From Rhizopus sp. PT2906 (lineage: Eukaryota; Mucoromycota; Mucoromycetes; Mucorales; Rhizopodaceae): a stretch of 64,000 bases of DNA. Shown piece after piece: positions 1 through 9,522 of the stretch (the first letter of the stretch is position 1; each line of letters opens with the position of its first letter). The notes beneath the pieces were generated by a model that was given only the letters and a program-made list of their open reading frames with translations, was not told where the DNA came from and did not search any database. The DNA is taken from contig JAMYHX010000199.1 in NCBI GenBank assembly GCA_025529335.1, positions 1-64,000 of the forward strand, given 5' to 3'. The translations under genes and the position numbers were made by a program.

Positions 1-1
1 A

Positions 2-55
2 GAAATGGGACCTCGTTCATTGGAAAAGATGGGTGTATTAGGATCAACATCTTAA
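2..55 (+). CDS. possible C-terminal end of a gene entering from the left edge
   Basis: From base 2 an open frame runs 17 codons (ending EMGPRSLEKMGVLGSTS) to a TAA at 53-55, followed by AT-rich sequence. This could be the last exon of a gene that starts outside the window, but the stretch is too short to assign to a family and could be chance. Confidence 0.2.
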   Translation, partial: EMGPRSLEKMGVLGSTS

Positions 56-82
56 ATAATGTTTATAAGAATAAAAAGGATG

Positions 83-137
83 TACACTTTATTCAGGAAT
101 TATTCGCACATTGATAGAAAAATGATAATGTCAGACA
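83..137. repeat. short dispersed repeat, copy 1
   Basis: About 55 bases beginning TACACTTTATTC and containing ATTATTCGCACA are found again, with a few changes, at 31226-31282. Both copies lie in non-coding DNA. The origin is unknown; it may be the end of an old mobile element. Confidence 0.45.
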
Positions 138-419
138 CAGATAATAATAACAAGAAGCAAGAGAATGACATATAAAATAACTGTTTAGGAAATGAGTTAC
201 ATGTTCTTTATAAAGTGTTGATCACATTATAAGAGTCTCTCTTCTGTTAAAAAGATGGAGATTACTTTTATATTATTATATGCTGTCAATTTGAAACAAT
301 AAAGATGGATAATGAAGATCATTAAGCGTAATTGTTTTTGAGTTTACATTGTATGTCAATAATTTCTTTACTTCTGTATGTACAGTTTTTTCTATAAGTA
401 ATGTCGCATAATTCGAAAA

Positions 420-870
420 TTTATAGTAGTAGGATAATTTAATCATGTCAACTTAATGTAACTGATGTCAGTTTAGTTACGAGTTTGAGCTTAATGTATG
501 GAGCAAGCGGAAACCATGTTGTTGGATAATTTGGGCAAGGCAGATGATAAAAAAAAAGTGTGTTTTGTTAGTCATTTCATGCCTTTGTTACATTAAGCTT
601 GTATTTATCACGGGTGAGACCTTTTATGTTACCTATTTGGTATTGGGACCCACAATCGTATACTGTATGAGTAACAAAGACTCTTAGGGAAAACAGATAT
701 AAGAAAAAAAGTATTGGCAGACAACTAAAGACTTGATCTTTTTACTGGTGCCTTGCGATAATCAAATTTTATGGCCTTGCCGTTATCCAGTTCAGCTCGA
801 TTAAATGATTCTAGTTTATGGCCATGATCAACCACAATATCCTCAATTGTCTTGACATTCCTATAAAGAA
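420..870. repeat. duplicated module, copy 1 (degenerate)
   Basis: Roughly 450 bases are repeated at 27745-28330 in the same orientation. The best-matching part, 480-700, looks more than 90 percent identical by eye. In this copy the small ORF that starts ATGGAGCAAGCGGAAACC is frameshifted by one extra A in the A-run near 550, and about 100 bases present in copy 2 are missing around 700. On the minus strand, 734-870 encodes a frame (motif DHGHKLESFNRAEL, ending KAPVKRSSL-stop) that copy 2 also keeps open. The module runs directly into the RdRP pseudogene at about 860. Confidence 0.7.
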
Positions 871-1620
871 AGACTACAGTATCAGTTTAAACAGCATGCC
901 GGCCGGTTCTTGCTCGTTGAGTTTACAGATGAAGAACTCAATTCGATCATACCTTCGCCCTATCCACTGCAAAACAATCCCATCTACAATCGCATTTTCA
1001 AGGTGCTCAAATCGGGCCTTTTGCTCGCTGGCCGACAATATAAATTCTTGTATACCTCTACTGATGGCTTGCGCAATCACAGCTGTTGGTTTGTTGCCCC
1101 TACAGATGATTTAAACAGAGATGAAATCATCTATTGGATGGGTGGTCTTGATGAGATCAAGTCAGTGCCCAGACACATCACGAGCGTTGGCCAGGTATGG
1201 ACAGATAGGAACCAGAAATGTGCTTGTGAAATAACATGATATACTTAGGTTATGGCACGGAGATTGACTAGCCTCGAAATCAGCAAAAACGAGAGAGAAA
1301 AAATCGACAGTTATGAACAGCATGGCTTCATATTTGCCAAAGAGTGTGGAAGAATGTCTTCTGCAGTGACATGCGAAATTAGAAGATCATTAGAACTAAA
1401 ATATACACCAAGCGTTATCAAGCTCAATCTCGCCAGTGGTAAGAATATTCTCATGCTATCCAATTATTTATCAAAACGCAAGGTTCAGTTTCGATCAGGC
1501 CAAATCCATTTCAACACAGATCGAAAAGGTTGTTACCATCAAAATGGTAATAGCAAATGATAGACACGTTCCGAAACTCTGTTAACCCATTAAAAAATAA
1601 TAACTTTACTTTGAACAAGT
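860..1620 (+). pseudogene. RNA-dependent RNA polymerase (RdRP) fragment, broken
   Basis: Two consecutive open stretches in different frames both read as the cellular RdRP family of RNA silencing (QDE-1/Rdp1). Stretch one (about 860-1239) has LLAGRQYKFLYTSTDGLR, a Cys-Trp-Phe, a WMGG and the SVPRHITSVGQ segment. Stretch two (1252-1557) has EQHGFIFAKECGRMS, then RSLELKYTPSVIKL and VQFRSGQIHFN. These keep the family order from the pre-catalytic region to just before the catalytic core. After 1560 a further match (PLK, frameshift, IITLL) fades near 1620. The catalytic aspartate motif is absent. At least two frame breaks and the missing ends make this a pseudogene fragment. An active copy would amplify siRNA in the cytoplasm. 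No intact RdRP gene was seen in this window. Confidence 0.72.
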
Positions 1621-2225
1621 CTGGACGCAAGCATCAGGGGAAGATCAAAGTATATGCCGTGATTCCTCAAAACTTCTTGTATAGCAGTCCTGAGTAGTTT
1701 CTGAATTAAGCTACAAATGGCCTTGGCAAACTTTTGTTTTGCATTTTGGAAGAGTATTACCTTTTTTGGATTTTGCAGTGCCCTTTTGCAGTGCCCCTAT
1801 TATTTCCCCAAGAATATAAACAGTGTAAGTCCTTTTGTTCTTACTATGCAGGTACATCAACGCTAAACAAATGAAGATATCAGGGTTCATGATGCCAAAC
1901 AGTCAAGACCAATTTTGTCACTTACTTAATAATGAAGATTCAAGTATCTTGACTGATATTAATAATCTAAAGTGTGAAGGTTTAAACGTATAACACTTCT
2001 TACCGTGCGTTATTTCGTTATATTGTTTAAGTGATGCTCTCTACTCCAAGAGTTTTTTACTTTAAAGAAATAAAAAGTAGATTACTTTCTTCCTAGGCTC
2101 AAGCTGATCAGTCACTTGTTCAAGACAGCGAATAATTTCATCTGGACTCTCTAGACAGATATGCTGTATGAAAGGGCCTTGTGTACATAATTTTTTTGTG
2201 CATGTAATGTTTCCCTATTTAAAAC

Positions 2226-2269
<44 letters not shown>

Positions 2270-2875
2270 CAGTCCATTACAAATAGTTTTACTATAGGAA
2301 GATGTTGTTTAGTTTAAAAATGGTTGTACTTAATTATGTACTCTTATTTGAATCCAGTGTTAATTTTGTCAACGATACATGTGTTAGATCCATTATAGAA
2401 AATTATCAGGTTGAACAGTGAATGTTTGATTATGCAAAAGCGAATGGTGAATACAATCAAGGGTTTCAAATAGACGGTATATTGTTTAACATGAAAGCTT
2501 ACCCTAAAGCAAACCAATGATTCTTAAAAAGAGACAAAGGAAGTCCTTTATTCGAATAAAATAAGAGAAAGGAAAAGCGTGTTCAACTGAAAAAAGGTTC
2601 TTTTGTATCTTAAGTTGAAATGCAACTCTATGGTGGATTTCTATCCATTTACCTACCAAGGCTCGTGTCCCTGTTAGTCATTGTCGTATTCTACGTTGAA
2701 TAAGGGCCAATAAATAATGTCTACACGTCAATAACAAAAAGCTCAGTAACATAAACTGATCAATCACAATAATAATTACGAATACATATAAGTATAACTA
2801 TCATTATTTATTACTGCTATTATGGATTATTATTACTGTAAATGTATAGATTATAAGTGTACATTAAATGACTTT
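1621..2875. other. gene-free stretch with a long T-run
   Basis: No credible coding sequence was found. It contains a 42-base T-run at 2228-2269. Just before the run, near 2190-2215, is a short segment (TTTTTTTGTGCATGTAATG) resembling the inverted-repeat end at 28868-28915, so the stretch is probably old element debris. The right end holds the 3' flank of the kinase gene on the minus strand. Confidence 0.5.
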
Positions 2876-4875
2876 TTAATATTCATCTTCATAGTCAGAA
2901 TCAGAGTCACCATCATGATAGAGAGTAACTAAAGGAGGAGAATGAGTTGATGAAGAGAACAAACATAGTATTATCCTTACTCGAACTGAATCTTTCAAAT
3001 GGATTTGACTTGTCTGACTGAATGGTAACAAGCAGGTCATCTGATTCAAGATCAAAACTACTGTTATCTGGTGGCATCTTTCTAAAGTTTACTGCGTCTA
3101 TACCATTGGGCTTCTCCACAACTGGCTTAATAGGTGGCTTACAATGCCTGAGTAAAGCAAAGTTGATGCTTTTAAAGAATGGGTGTGCTTTAACATCAGA
3201 AGCACCAGCCCTCGAACCAAGCCTTTTGTTTTCATCTTTGTGTAACAGTTTTCTAACTAGATTCTTTGCTTGATTTGATATCTGCGTTTTATAAGGTGAT
3301 GGTTGTTCAGGGAATTGGACATCGCAGTGTAGAATACGGGAGAATGTTTCATTACGCCCAGATCCTTTAAAAGGTGTCCTTCCAAACTAGACAATGGAAT
3401 GAGTATATGTATAAATATGGGAGTGATCTATTGGTATTACCAGCATTTCATAGATCAAGATGCCTAGTGTCCACCAATCGACAGCACTTGTATGCCCACA
3501 TCCTTTAATCACTTCAGGTGCAATGTATTCTAATGCCAATTGTAAGTCAAAGAGGTAGTTTATTTATCTTTATAAACTCACCTTCTGTGCCAACAAAACT
3601 ATTTGTTCGGAGGTTATTAACACAGCTTTTTGTGTCGATAGAAGGTGGCTGCCACATGTTAGTGATATAAATAGCACATTTGTATAAACTTACTGTATGA
3701 GGGGAATTTGATTTCACAATGGATGGTTTACCAGGTGGATGAGAGCCTTTACTTAAATCAAAATCAGTCAACATGATATGTCCACTTTGATGCAAAAGAA
3801 TATCTACAATTGAGTGTTACATAAAAATAATGACTGTGCACAAAACTATTTTACTCTCAGGCTTCAAGTCTCTATAGATGTGTCCTTGAAGATGTAGATA
3901 TTCCAAAGCAGCTGTGACTTCAGCAGCATAAAATTTGGCTCCTTCTTCGCTTAGGCATCTTCCTGGTCTTAATTGAAGTGCTAATATACAATTAGCAATG
4001 ATCAGTTCCATCTATATACCACAAGATTAAAGTTAGACCTGTACCTCGGAAGAATTCACCGCCCATACAATATTCCATTACAAAGTAAAGATAGTCTTGA
4101 CTCTGAAAGGAATGGTAAAGAGTAACGATAAATGGATGATTTGAAGTCGTCAGGATTTCTTGTTCTGCCAAAGCTCTTTTAATTTTGTTTCTTTTAATCA
4201 TTTCTCTCTTTGACAAAACTAGTGTTCGATTTAGACGTTCATATCCCAACTCCTTGCAAATAATAATAATAAAAAAAGCTAACCTTTCATGGCATACAAC
4301 TTTTCAGTCTCCTTTTGTTTAACCATATAAACTCTGCCAACATCGCCCTTTCCAAGCATTCGAATTTTTGTAAAACTGGAAGGACCGACTTCAATTTTTT
4401 TAACTTTAATACTACTGCTTGAATAAGTACGTCGACAGGATCTATGTAATCTTTGGAGTGGAGAAGATGGCTCTGTCATTAATGATGGTATTGAGATAGT
4501 CGATACATTATTATTATAATTATTATTGGTATTGTTATTATTATAATTATTATTGTTGTTGATATTTTTTTTAGTCTTGTTGAATAATTTAGCATTGGGA
4601 GCAGAGGCGACACGACGAATAGTCTTTGTGTGTTCATTCTGGTTCTTTTCCTCGCTTGTTGAAAACCAAGAGTTACTCTTGAAACCTTTCTGAGAGGCAG
4701 TATCAAAGTCGTTTGGTATAGTGAAAGTGGGTGTTGAGGTAACAAAAAAGGATTTTATCCTAGTCGTCATGGTGTTTGCATAAGAAGGTGGGGGTGCTGT
4801 AACATCATTAATATTAGTGGCACTATTCATAATAAGAGTAGTCTTCATTGAGATATTATCGATAGTTGTCGTCAT
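2876..4875 (-). CDS. AGC-family Ser/Thr kinase of the nrc-2 / Fpk1 (flippase kinase) type
   Basis: Eight exons on the minus strand: 4875-4284, 4218-4045, 3980-3855, 3803-3694, 3648-3582, 3529-3441, 3386-2981 and 2928-2876, giving 538 codons. The N-terminal ~150 residues are low-complexity and include an Asn-rich run. The kinase domain starts near residue 170 (MLGKGDVGRVYMVK glycine loop, then the catalytic Lys in YAMK). It continues with ALAEQEIL, HPFIVTLYHSFQ, EYCMGGEFFR, the catalytic loop YRDLKPEN (rebuilt across the exon 3/4 junction), TDFDLS in place of DFG, the nrc-2-type insert, then GTEEYIAPEVI and DWWTLGILIYEML. GKGDVG, the DFDLS variant and the long insert before the activation loop are hallmarks of this subfamily, which phosphorylates P4-ATPase flippases and supports polar growth. 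The acidic C-terminus follows a NPFERF-type hydrophobic motif. Family assignment is strong; the individual splice sites are inferred. Confidence 0.93.
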
Positions 4876-5930
4876 ATGTATTATACATAGACAGACTTGT
4901 TTTTATATTATGAATAGTTGGTAAACACACCAAAGAAAGAACGAAAAGGAAAAGAATATAAAAAAATAAATCAGAAAGAAATGAAGAATAAGAATAATAA
5001 TAAAAAGATACAAAAATGGTAAAATAAAATTGATTATGATTGGCTTACCAAGTTTATACTACTATGGACATCTAATAACACACCCCACAATCACTGTATG
5101 TATCTCAATGATTCATTTTTCCTCAGTTTTATGATCCTTGTTTTAAATAACTATCTTTGCTCTCTGACAAGTTAGATTCTATGTTGTATTATAACCATCA
5201 GATAGAATATTACATAATAGAAATCAAAGACAAGCTACTAAAGAACACGTGGTCAGCTTGAAAACAAGGGACAGTCATTTGTAGATCATTCAGGGATCGT
5301 AATTCTCTAGGCACAACCAAGCATAATAAGATGATCTATTATTATGATAAAATGAAATCTCTCTTTTCTCAATTAATAATATTATTTGTATGTATCTCAA
5401 CAGAAACGTGTGTCATTGACCTTTAGAAAGTGAAATACACGTCGCGGAAAAGGCTATTATTAGTAACAATAGCAACCATTACTCATCCTACTCACCTGTC
5501 CTTTTTTTATGGACACATTAGGCTCTATGGCGATCAAAGATACCAACACACACACATGTGTCAAAACTTTTCCTTAATTGTAATTAAAGAACTTTATCGA
5601 AATAACCAAACGTTGGCCTTATTGGCTGGCATTAATTTTGTGTCGGAATATGTTTTTTTAATAGAAAACAATTATAAATAGAAGAGAATAACAACAAAAG
5701 GCATATTTGATCATCCATAATAATAAATATTTCTTTTGATTGAATTAAATATGCTTTTTATACTTTTGCAAAAAGAGAGAGAGGAAGCATAGTAAATACT
5801 TCCTTATTTGATTGGTGTCACTCCGAAACCCATTGTTATTGGATGGGATGGTGACTCAGTTTACATAAAATAAAGCTAAAATGTGTCAAACCTTTCTGTT
5901 CTTTTCTTTTCTTTTCCAACCAAAAAAATC
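4876..5930. other. intergenic region between divergent genes
   Basis: This 1-kb AT-rich stretch separates the minus-strand kinase from the plus-strand gene at 5931, so it holds both promoters. An inverted CCAAT (ATTGG) lies at 5039-5043, about 165 bases upstream of the kinase start. A second ATTGGC is near 5620 and a run ATTGGTGTCA near 5812. No supported coding sequence was seen; the frame at 5430-5681 has no recognisable content. Confidence 0.5.
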
Positions 5931-6635
5931 ATGCGCAATAATTCTTTAATACAAAAAGTAAATAAATAATAAAAAGCAACTTGTGATGATTGATACTAAA
6001 GTTTATATTATAGTTTAATGCTACTATAACCACTACTACTACTACTACTACCCCAATCAATAGCGCTAAGCGCAGAGTCAGCTTCGATTTATCTCATAAT
6101 ACTGTTTATCTATTGCCTTCTTTTGAAGAGTGCCGTGATGCTGCTAAACAAGCAAGACGCGAAGAGTGGCAAAAGAAGACACTTAATGAAGAAATGTTGA
6201 GTGAAGATATCATTGTCGAAATACAAGCAGATACATCAGCTAATGCTAGGCACTTGGAAGAACAAGAGCAAAAAAATACCTCTGCTACGGTTCAATTAAA
6301 GAGTTGTCTCAAGAAGCCTCCTGTGGGGAACACAGAAGAAGATAGAAAGAAAAAGCATACTAGTCATCATAAAAAGAATAATCACAAAAAAAGAAAGAGA
6401 TCATCATCAAAATCATCTCATTTAGATAAAGGTAATTTATTACTTATTTATTCATATCAATGACAACTTATTCTTCTTGATTATATAGTAAGCATGATTT
6501 CTGTCCATTGAATCTGTAGATTACAAAAAGAAGATTCTATCTTCTCAAGATACACTTTGGCATCTGCTCACATTTGCCCTTATCTCCTGCGTTACTTCTT
6601 TAAAAGAAAGAAAAGGAAGAAGCGTAAAAAGTTAA
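5931..6635 (+). CDS. small basic protein with an RVSF protein-phosphatase-1 docking motif
   Basis: Three exons are proposed: 5931-5957, 6014-6431 and 6520-6635 (186 codons). The first intron (5958-6013) is needed because the frame is closed by a TAG just before 6014, and joining restores an ATG start. The protein has a Thr run, then AKRRVSFDLSHNTVY, an alpha-helical charged segment (EECRDAAKQARREEW), KSCLKKPP and a strongly basic HKK/KRKR/SSSK stretch that looks like a nuclear localisation signal. RVSF preceded by basic residues is the classic RVxF docking motif for PP1; that inference rests only on the motif. The third exon is uncertain. The proposed acceptor (CTGTAG, ending at 6519) adds a hydrophobic stretch LWHLLTFALISCV, whereas using the TATAG acceptor ending at 6488 gives a stop after a few codons. 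I do not recognise the family. Confidence 0.55.
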
Positions 6636-6789
6636 ACTACTTGCAATCTTATTTTGCCTCTTACATTACAACTTGCCCCCCTTACTTCTCCTCTATTCAA
6701 GTTTCCTTATTTCCCCTTACTATCAACTCATGGGAATTTTTAATATTCTAAATAAGAAATAAACAACCGTACAGTGCTCACGTTACCAA

Positions 6790-7260
6790 TTTGCGTGTTT
6801 TCAAATGTTTTTTGCTTATTTTTATAAATCAGGCGAGTTGATGAAGCTTTTTGGCTTGAAAAGTATCGAGATTTTACTGTTAGAGACTTTATGTTGTTTT
6901 GACAATAAGGACAAGATCAAAACGAATTTTGATCACCATAAAGGGATGCTTGATTGTCTTGTAATGTTGAAGTCAATCTCAGATGAATTTGAGTATGCCT
7001 TAATTGATAGGTTCAAGAAGATGAAAGCTTTCTTTTTAAATGCAGCGAGTAAGCAACAAATAAGAAGCAAAGAAGAAGTGAGCTAGCACTCTTCCTTATA
7101 AAACCTAAAGGACATGATCTACATTTATGGAGTCTATCATACGGAGAAAACAATCTCTTTGACTTTTTCAGAGAACAACGTCTGCAATCAAGCTAAACTT
7201 TCAAAGACAAGCAAGAATTTATTTCCGATTTGATAGGCTTATCTACAATCATTATGGGAA
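6790..7260 (+). pseudogene. fragment of a fungal orphan (mucoralean-type) protein family
   Basis: An open stretch at 6805-7086 contains IEILLLETLCCFDNKDKIKT, FDHHKGMLDCLVMLKSISDE and FKKMKAFFLNAAS. After the TAG at 7084 the same frame goes on with LHLWSLSYGENNLFDFFREQ, another stop, then FKDKQEFISDL. This order (LLET..FDHHKGM..LWSL..FDFWRE..) is one I recall from large, uncharacterised gene families annotated in Mucorales; I cannot verify that here. Two in-frame stops and missing ends indicate a decayed copy. The gene at 9523-11513 reads like an N-terminal/middle portion of the same kind of protein. No biochemical function can be assigned. Confidence 0.4.
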
Positions 7261-7261
7261 A

Positions 7262-8165
7262 TTTTTCTCCCAAAAATTCAATGTCCAGTAAATGTGCAGT
7301 GGTAGACTGGTAAAATATCTTGTAGAGTCGCGCAACACTGCGATGGCGTTATTCTCTTTTAAAATGACTAACGGCTTATTTTTTGCTGTACCTTTTTTTT
7401 TTATACATGTATCATTTTTATTTATTGTCTAATAGAATATTAAATCTTACTAACTATATGCTTTGGAGTTTCTTTTTAAGAGGATATCATTCATATTATC
7501 AACTACTTTGGTCACGCGACACCAAGTTGTGCATTTTAATGCATTGATTGGTTTAAGGTCAAGCAGGTCTTAATATATTTGTGTACATTTTTTTTGAATT
7601 CAGTTTTTGTATATTAAGCATAGTAAAGTTGTAAATAAACTGATGAAAGGGAACATGAATAGACAGATAGATTCTAAATCGTTTATCTTACAAGGATTAC
7701 TTTAAAACACTGTACTTGCTGTAATACTTGTTACTTGCATAAATATGCATGAATTAACATACCTTTTCTAATAGCAAATGGAAAAAGTAAACTAGTGGGT
7801 GGATGTAAGTAAAGGAGACATAACAAAGATGTTGCCATGTCTAACTTTTCAGTCATCATCCAATAAGATTGTTTGTCAGGAATAAGTACAAGGTTATGGC
7901 AAATGACAACATAACCTAGTTTAATTCAAGAAGAGTGGCCCTATATCTATCAGATGGCTTATTCTTGACTGTTGACGTAGCAAAAAATGAACATTGAATG
8001 ATCCCAGTTATCATATATTGCGTTGAAAAGATGAACTATTTAAAAAACCCCCTTTTGAGAGGAAACATTGTATTGGAATCGTACCTCCAGGGCAGGAGAC
8101 TCTGCCCAGCTGCTACTCCCTTTCCTCATCAACATGTGTGTCTTATCTTCTCAAATGAATAATAT
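7262..8165. other. gene-free stretch
   Basis: AT-rich DNA with no credible open frame. It ends at the inverted terminal sequence that begins AGTTGATCC at 8166. Confidence 0.5.
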
Positions 8166-8262
8166 AGTTGATCCAATAAATTATGTCGGCCAATCAGGAA
8201 CAAAATGTCGTCCAGTCAGAAATAAGCTTTCGCTGCCATAGGAATAAAATGTCCCCTCTTAG
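8166..8262 (+). repeat. terminal inverted repeat, left partner of 14972-15152
   Basis: This segment starts AGTTGATCCAATAAATTATG and carries spaced GTCGGCCAATCAG / GTCGTCCAGTCAG units followed by AAGCTTTCGCTGCC and ATGTCCCCTCTTAG. Its reverse complement recurs at 14972-15152 with the units expanded. It lies 47 bases upstream of a transposase ORF that reads inward, the usual arrangement of a Tc1/mariner-type left end. Confidence 0.75.
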
Positions 8263-8309
8263 TTTTTCTGATTATCTTTTTCTTATAATGTCTATTGTAG
8301 CCTTACGAG

Positions 8310-8912
8310 ATGAAGAACTCTTTTTTTTATGAAGATGGACAAAACAGTATTTATAATGAAAACAGTCAATTAACGTATGATCCTATGGAAGATGTCATGT
8401 CAACTATCGACGATCCCAATATTGTTCTTGAAACTTTGGTTAATCATTCTTCTTCTATGAAGAATAAGCCATTGGAAAAACAATCAACTGAAAACAAAAA
8501 GTCAACTACTTCAAAGCCAGTGAAAGTTGCCTCAAAGAGAACAAATGCAGACTATAGCATTAATCAGAGGACGACGTTCATCGATCGTATGATCGAATTA
8601 CCTGTGGTACAGAGGTATGCCACTGTGGTCAGGAGAGAATTAGGTGTCGAAGAACGAACTGTTTAGCAATGGTGGAGAAGCTACGAAAAGACTGGCGAAG
8701 TGCCGACCAAAAAATCAACCAGAAATCCAGGACGCCCAAACAACTTCACAGGGGAACACAAAGCTCACGTCTTGAACCTCGTTGATGACGATCCACAGGT
8801 TACTGTTTGTGATGTAGTTGAAAGTTTGACTAAATCTTTTGAGGATTTTTCGCTTACAAAATCAGCCATCCATAAGCACATGAACGAAACTTGTAACCTG
8901 TCAGTCAAAAAA
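8310..8912 (+). pseudogene. Tc1/mariner-type transposase, N-terminal DNA-binding half (interrupted)
   Basis: An ATG at 8310 follows the terminal repeat directly. The frame has an acidic N-terminus, then a helix-turn-helix region (RTTFIDRMIELP, VRRELGVEERTV), a single TAG at 8665-8667, and in the same frame QWWRSYEKTGEVP, TRNPGRPNNFTGEHKAHVL and the second helix-turn-helix (LTKSAIHKHMNETCNLS). WRSYEKTGEVP and GRP are standard for paired-type HTH transposases of this superfamily. The coding sequence is cut at 8913 by a MITE, and no DDE catalytic half is readable afterwards. With the stop and the insertion the copy must be dead. The start follows the repeat, so I take 8310 as the real initiation site. 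Confidence 0.75.
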
Positions 8913-9106
8913 GACGACAGAGGATGTGGTAGTTACACAGTCCTGGTATCGAAAGTTTTTCTAGCTCCCGCACAAGCTACCATGGTTTCTTCATCCAAAA
9001 TGCACGCATAGAAGGATGTAAAGAGTATAGATTACAAGAATTTTTTTTTATTGTTTTTCTGAGAATAAAGCGCGGCTAGAAAGCCTATAACCACATCCTC
9101 TGTCGT
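8913..9106. mobile_element. MITE, copy A (194 bp, perfect 18-bp inverted ends)
   Basis: The element is bounded by GACGACAGAGGATGTGGT at 8913-8930 and its exact reverse complement at 9089-9106; the pairing extends by AAAA/TTTT outside. A near-identical body lies at 25218-25405. Copy A sits inside the transposase coding region, so it moved after that gene was present. The body has no transposase and only chance open frames, so it must use an enzyme supplied elsewhere. No clear target duplication was seen. Confidence 0.85.
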
Positions 9107-9522
9107 CTTTTCGGCAACATTGCTATTTCTAAACGTAAATCAATTTTGCAATAAGTATACTCCACATTGTAGTAAGAAGATAATACACCTCTCTTAGCTT
9201 CAAAACAATGAAGTTTCTACTGACGAAAGTAACCACATGAAGGTGGAGGTAAATCTACTTCCATACCCCAGATCCCATAACAGAACAAAAAAAGTCGGAA
9301 CATTGTGATTACGATACGATTCAAGAAGGAGTACTACTTGGGCGCTTTATACGATTAACAATGAACTGACAAAAAAAAGAGTTATAAAGAAGTAATAAAG
9401 TAATAAAGAAAAAATTTCAAATGGCTGCGGATAATTTTGCCCTGTGGTTGAGGTGTTGTTTACAAAAAAAATGTTTTTGAATTTGCATTTTCATTGTTAT
9501 CGCAACTTCACTGTTTACAGAA

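Noticed and set aside
5430..5681. 83-codon frame between the kinase and the RVSF gene
   Set aside because: Lies in the divergent promoter region with no recognisable domain or splice partner.
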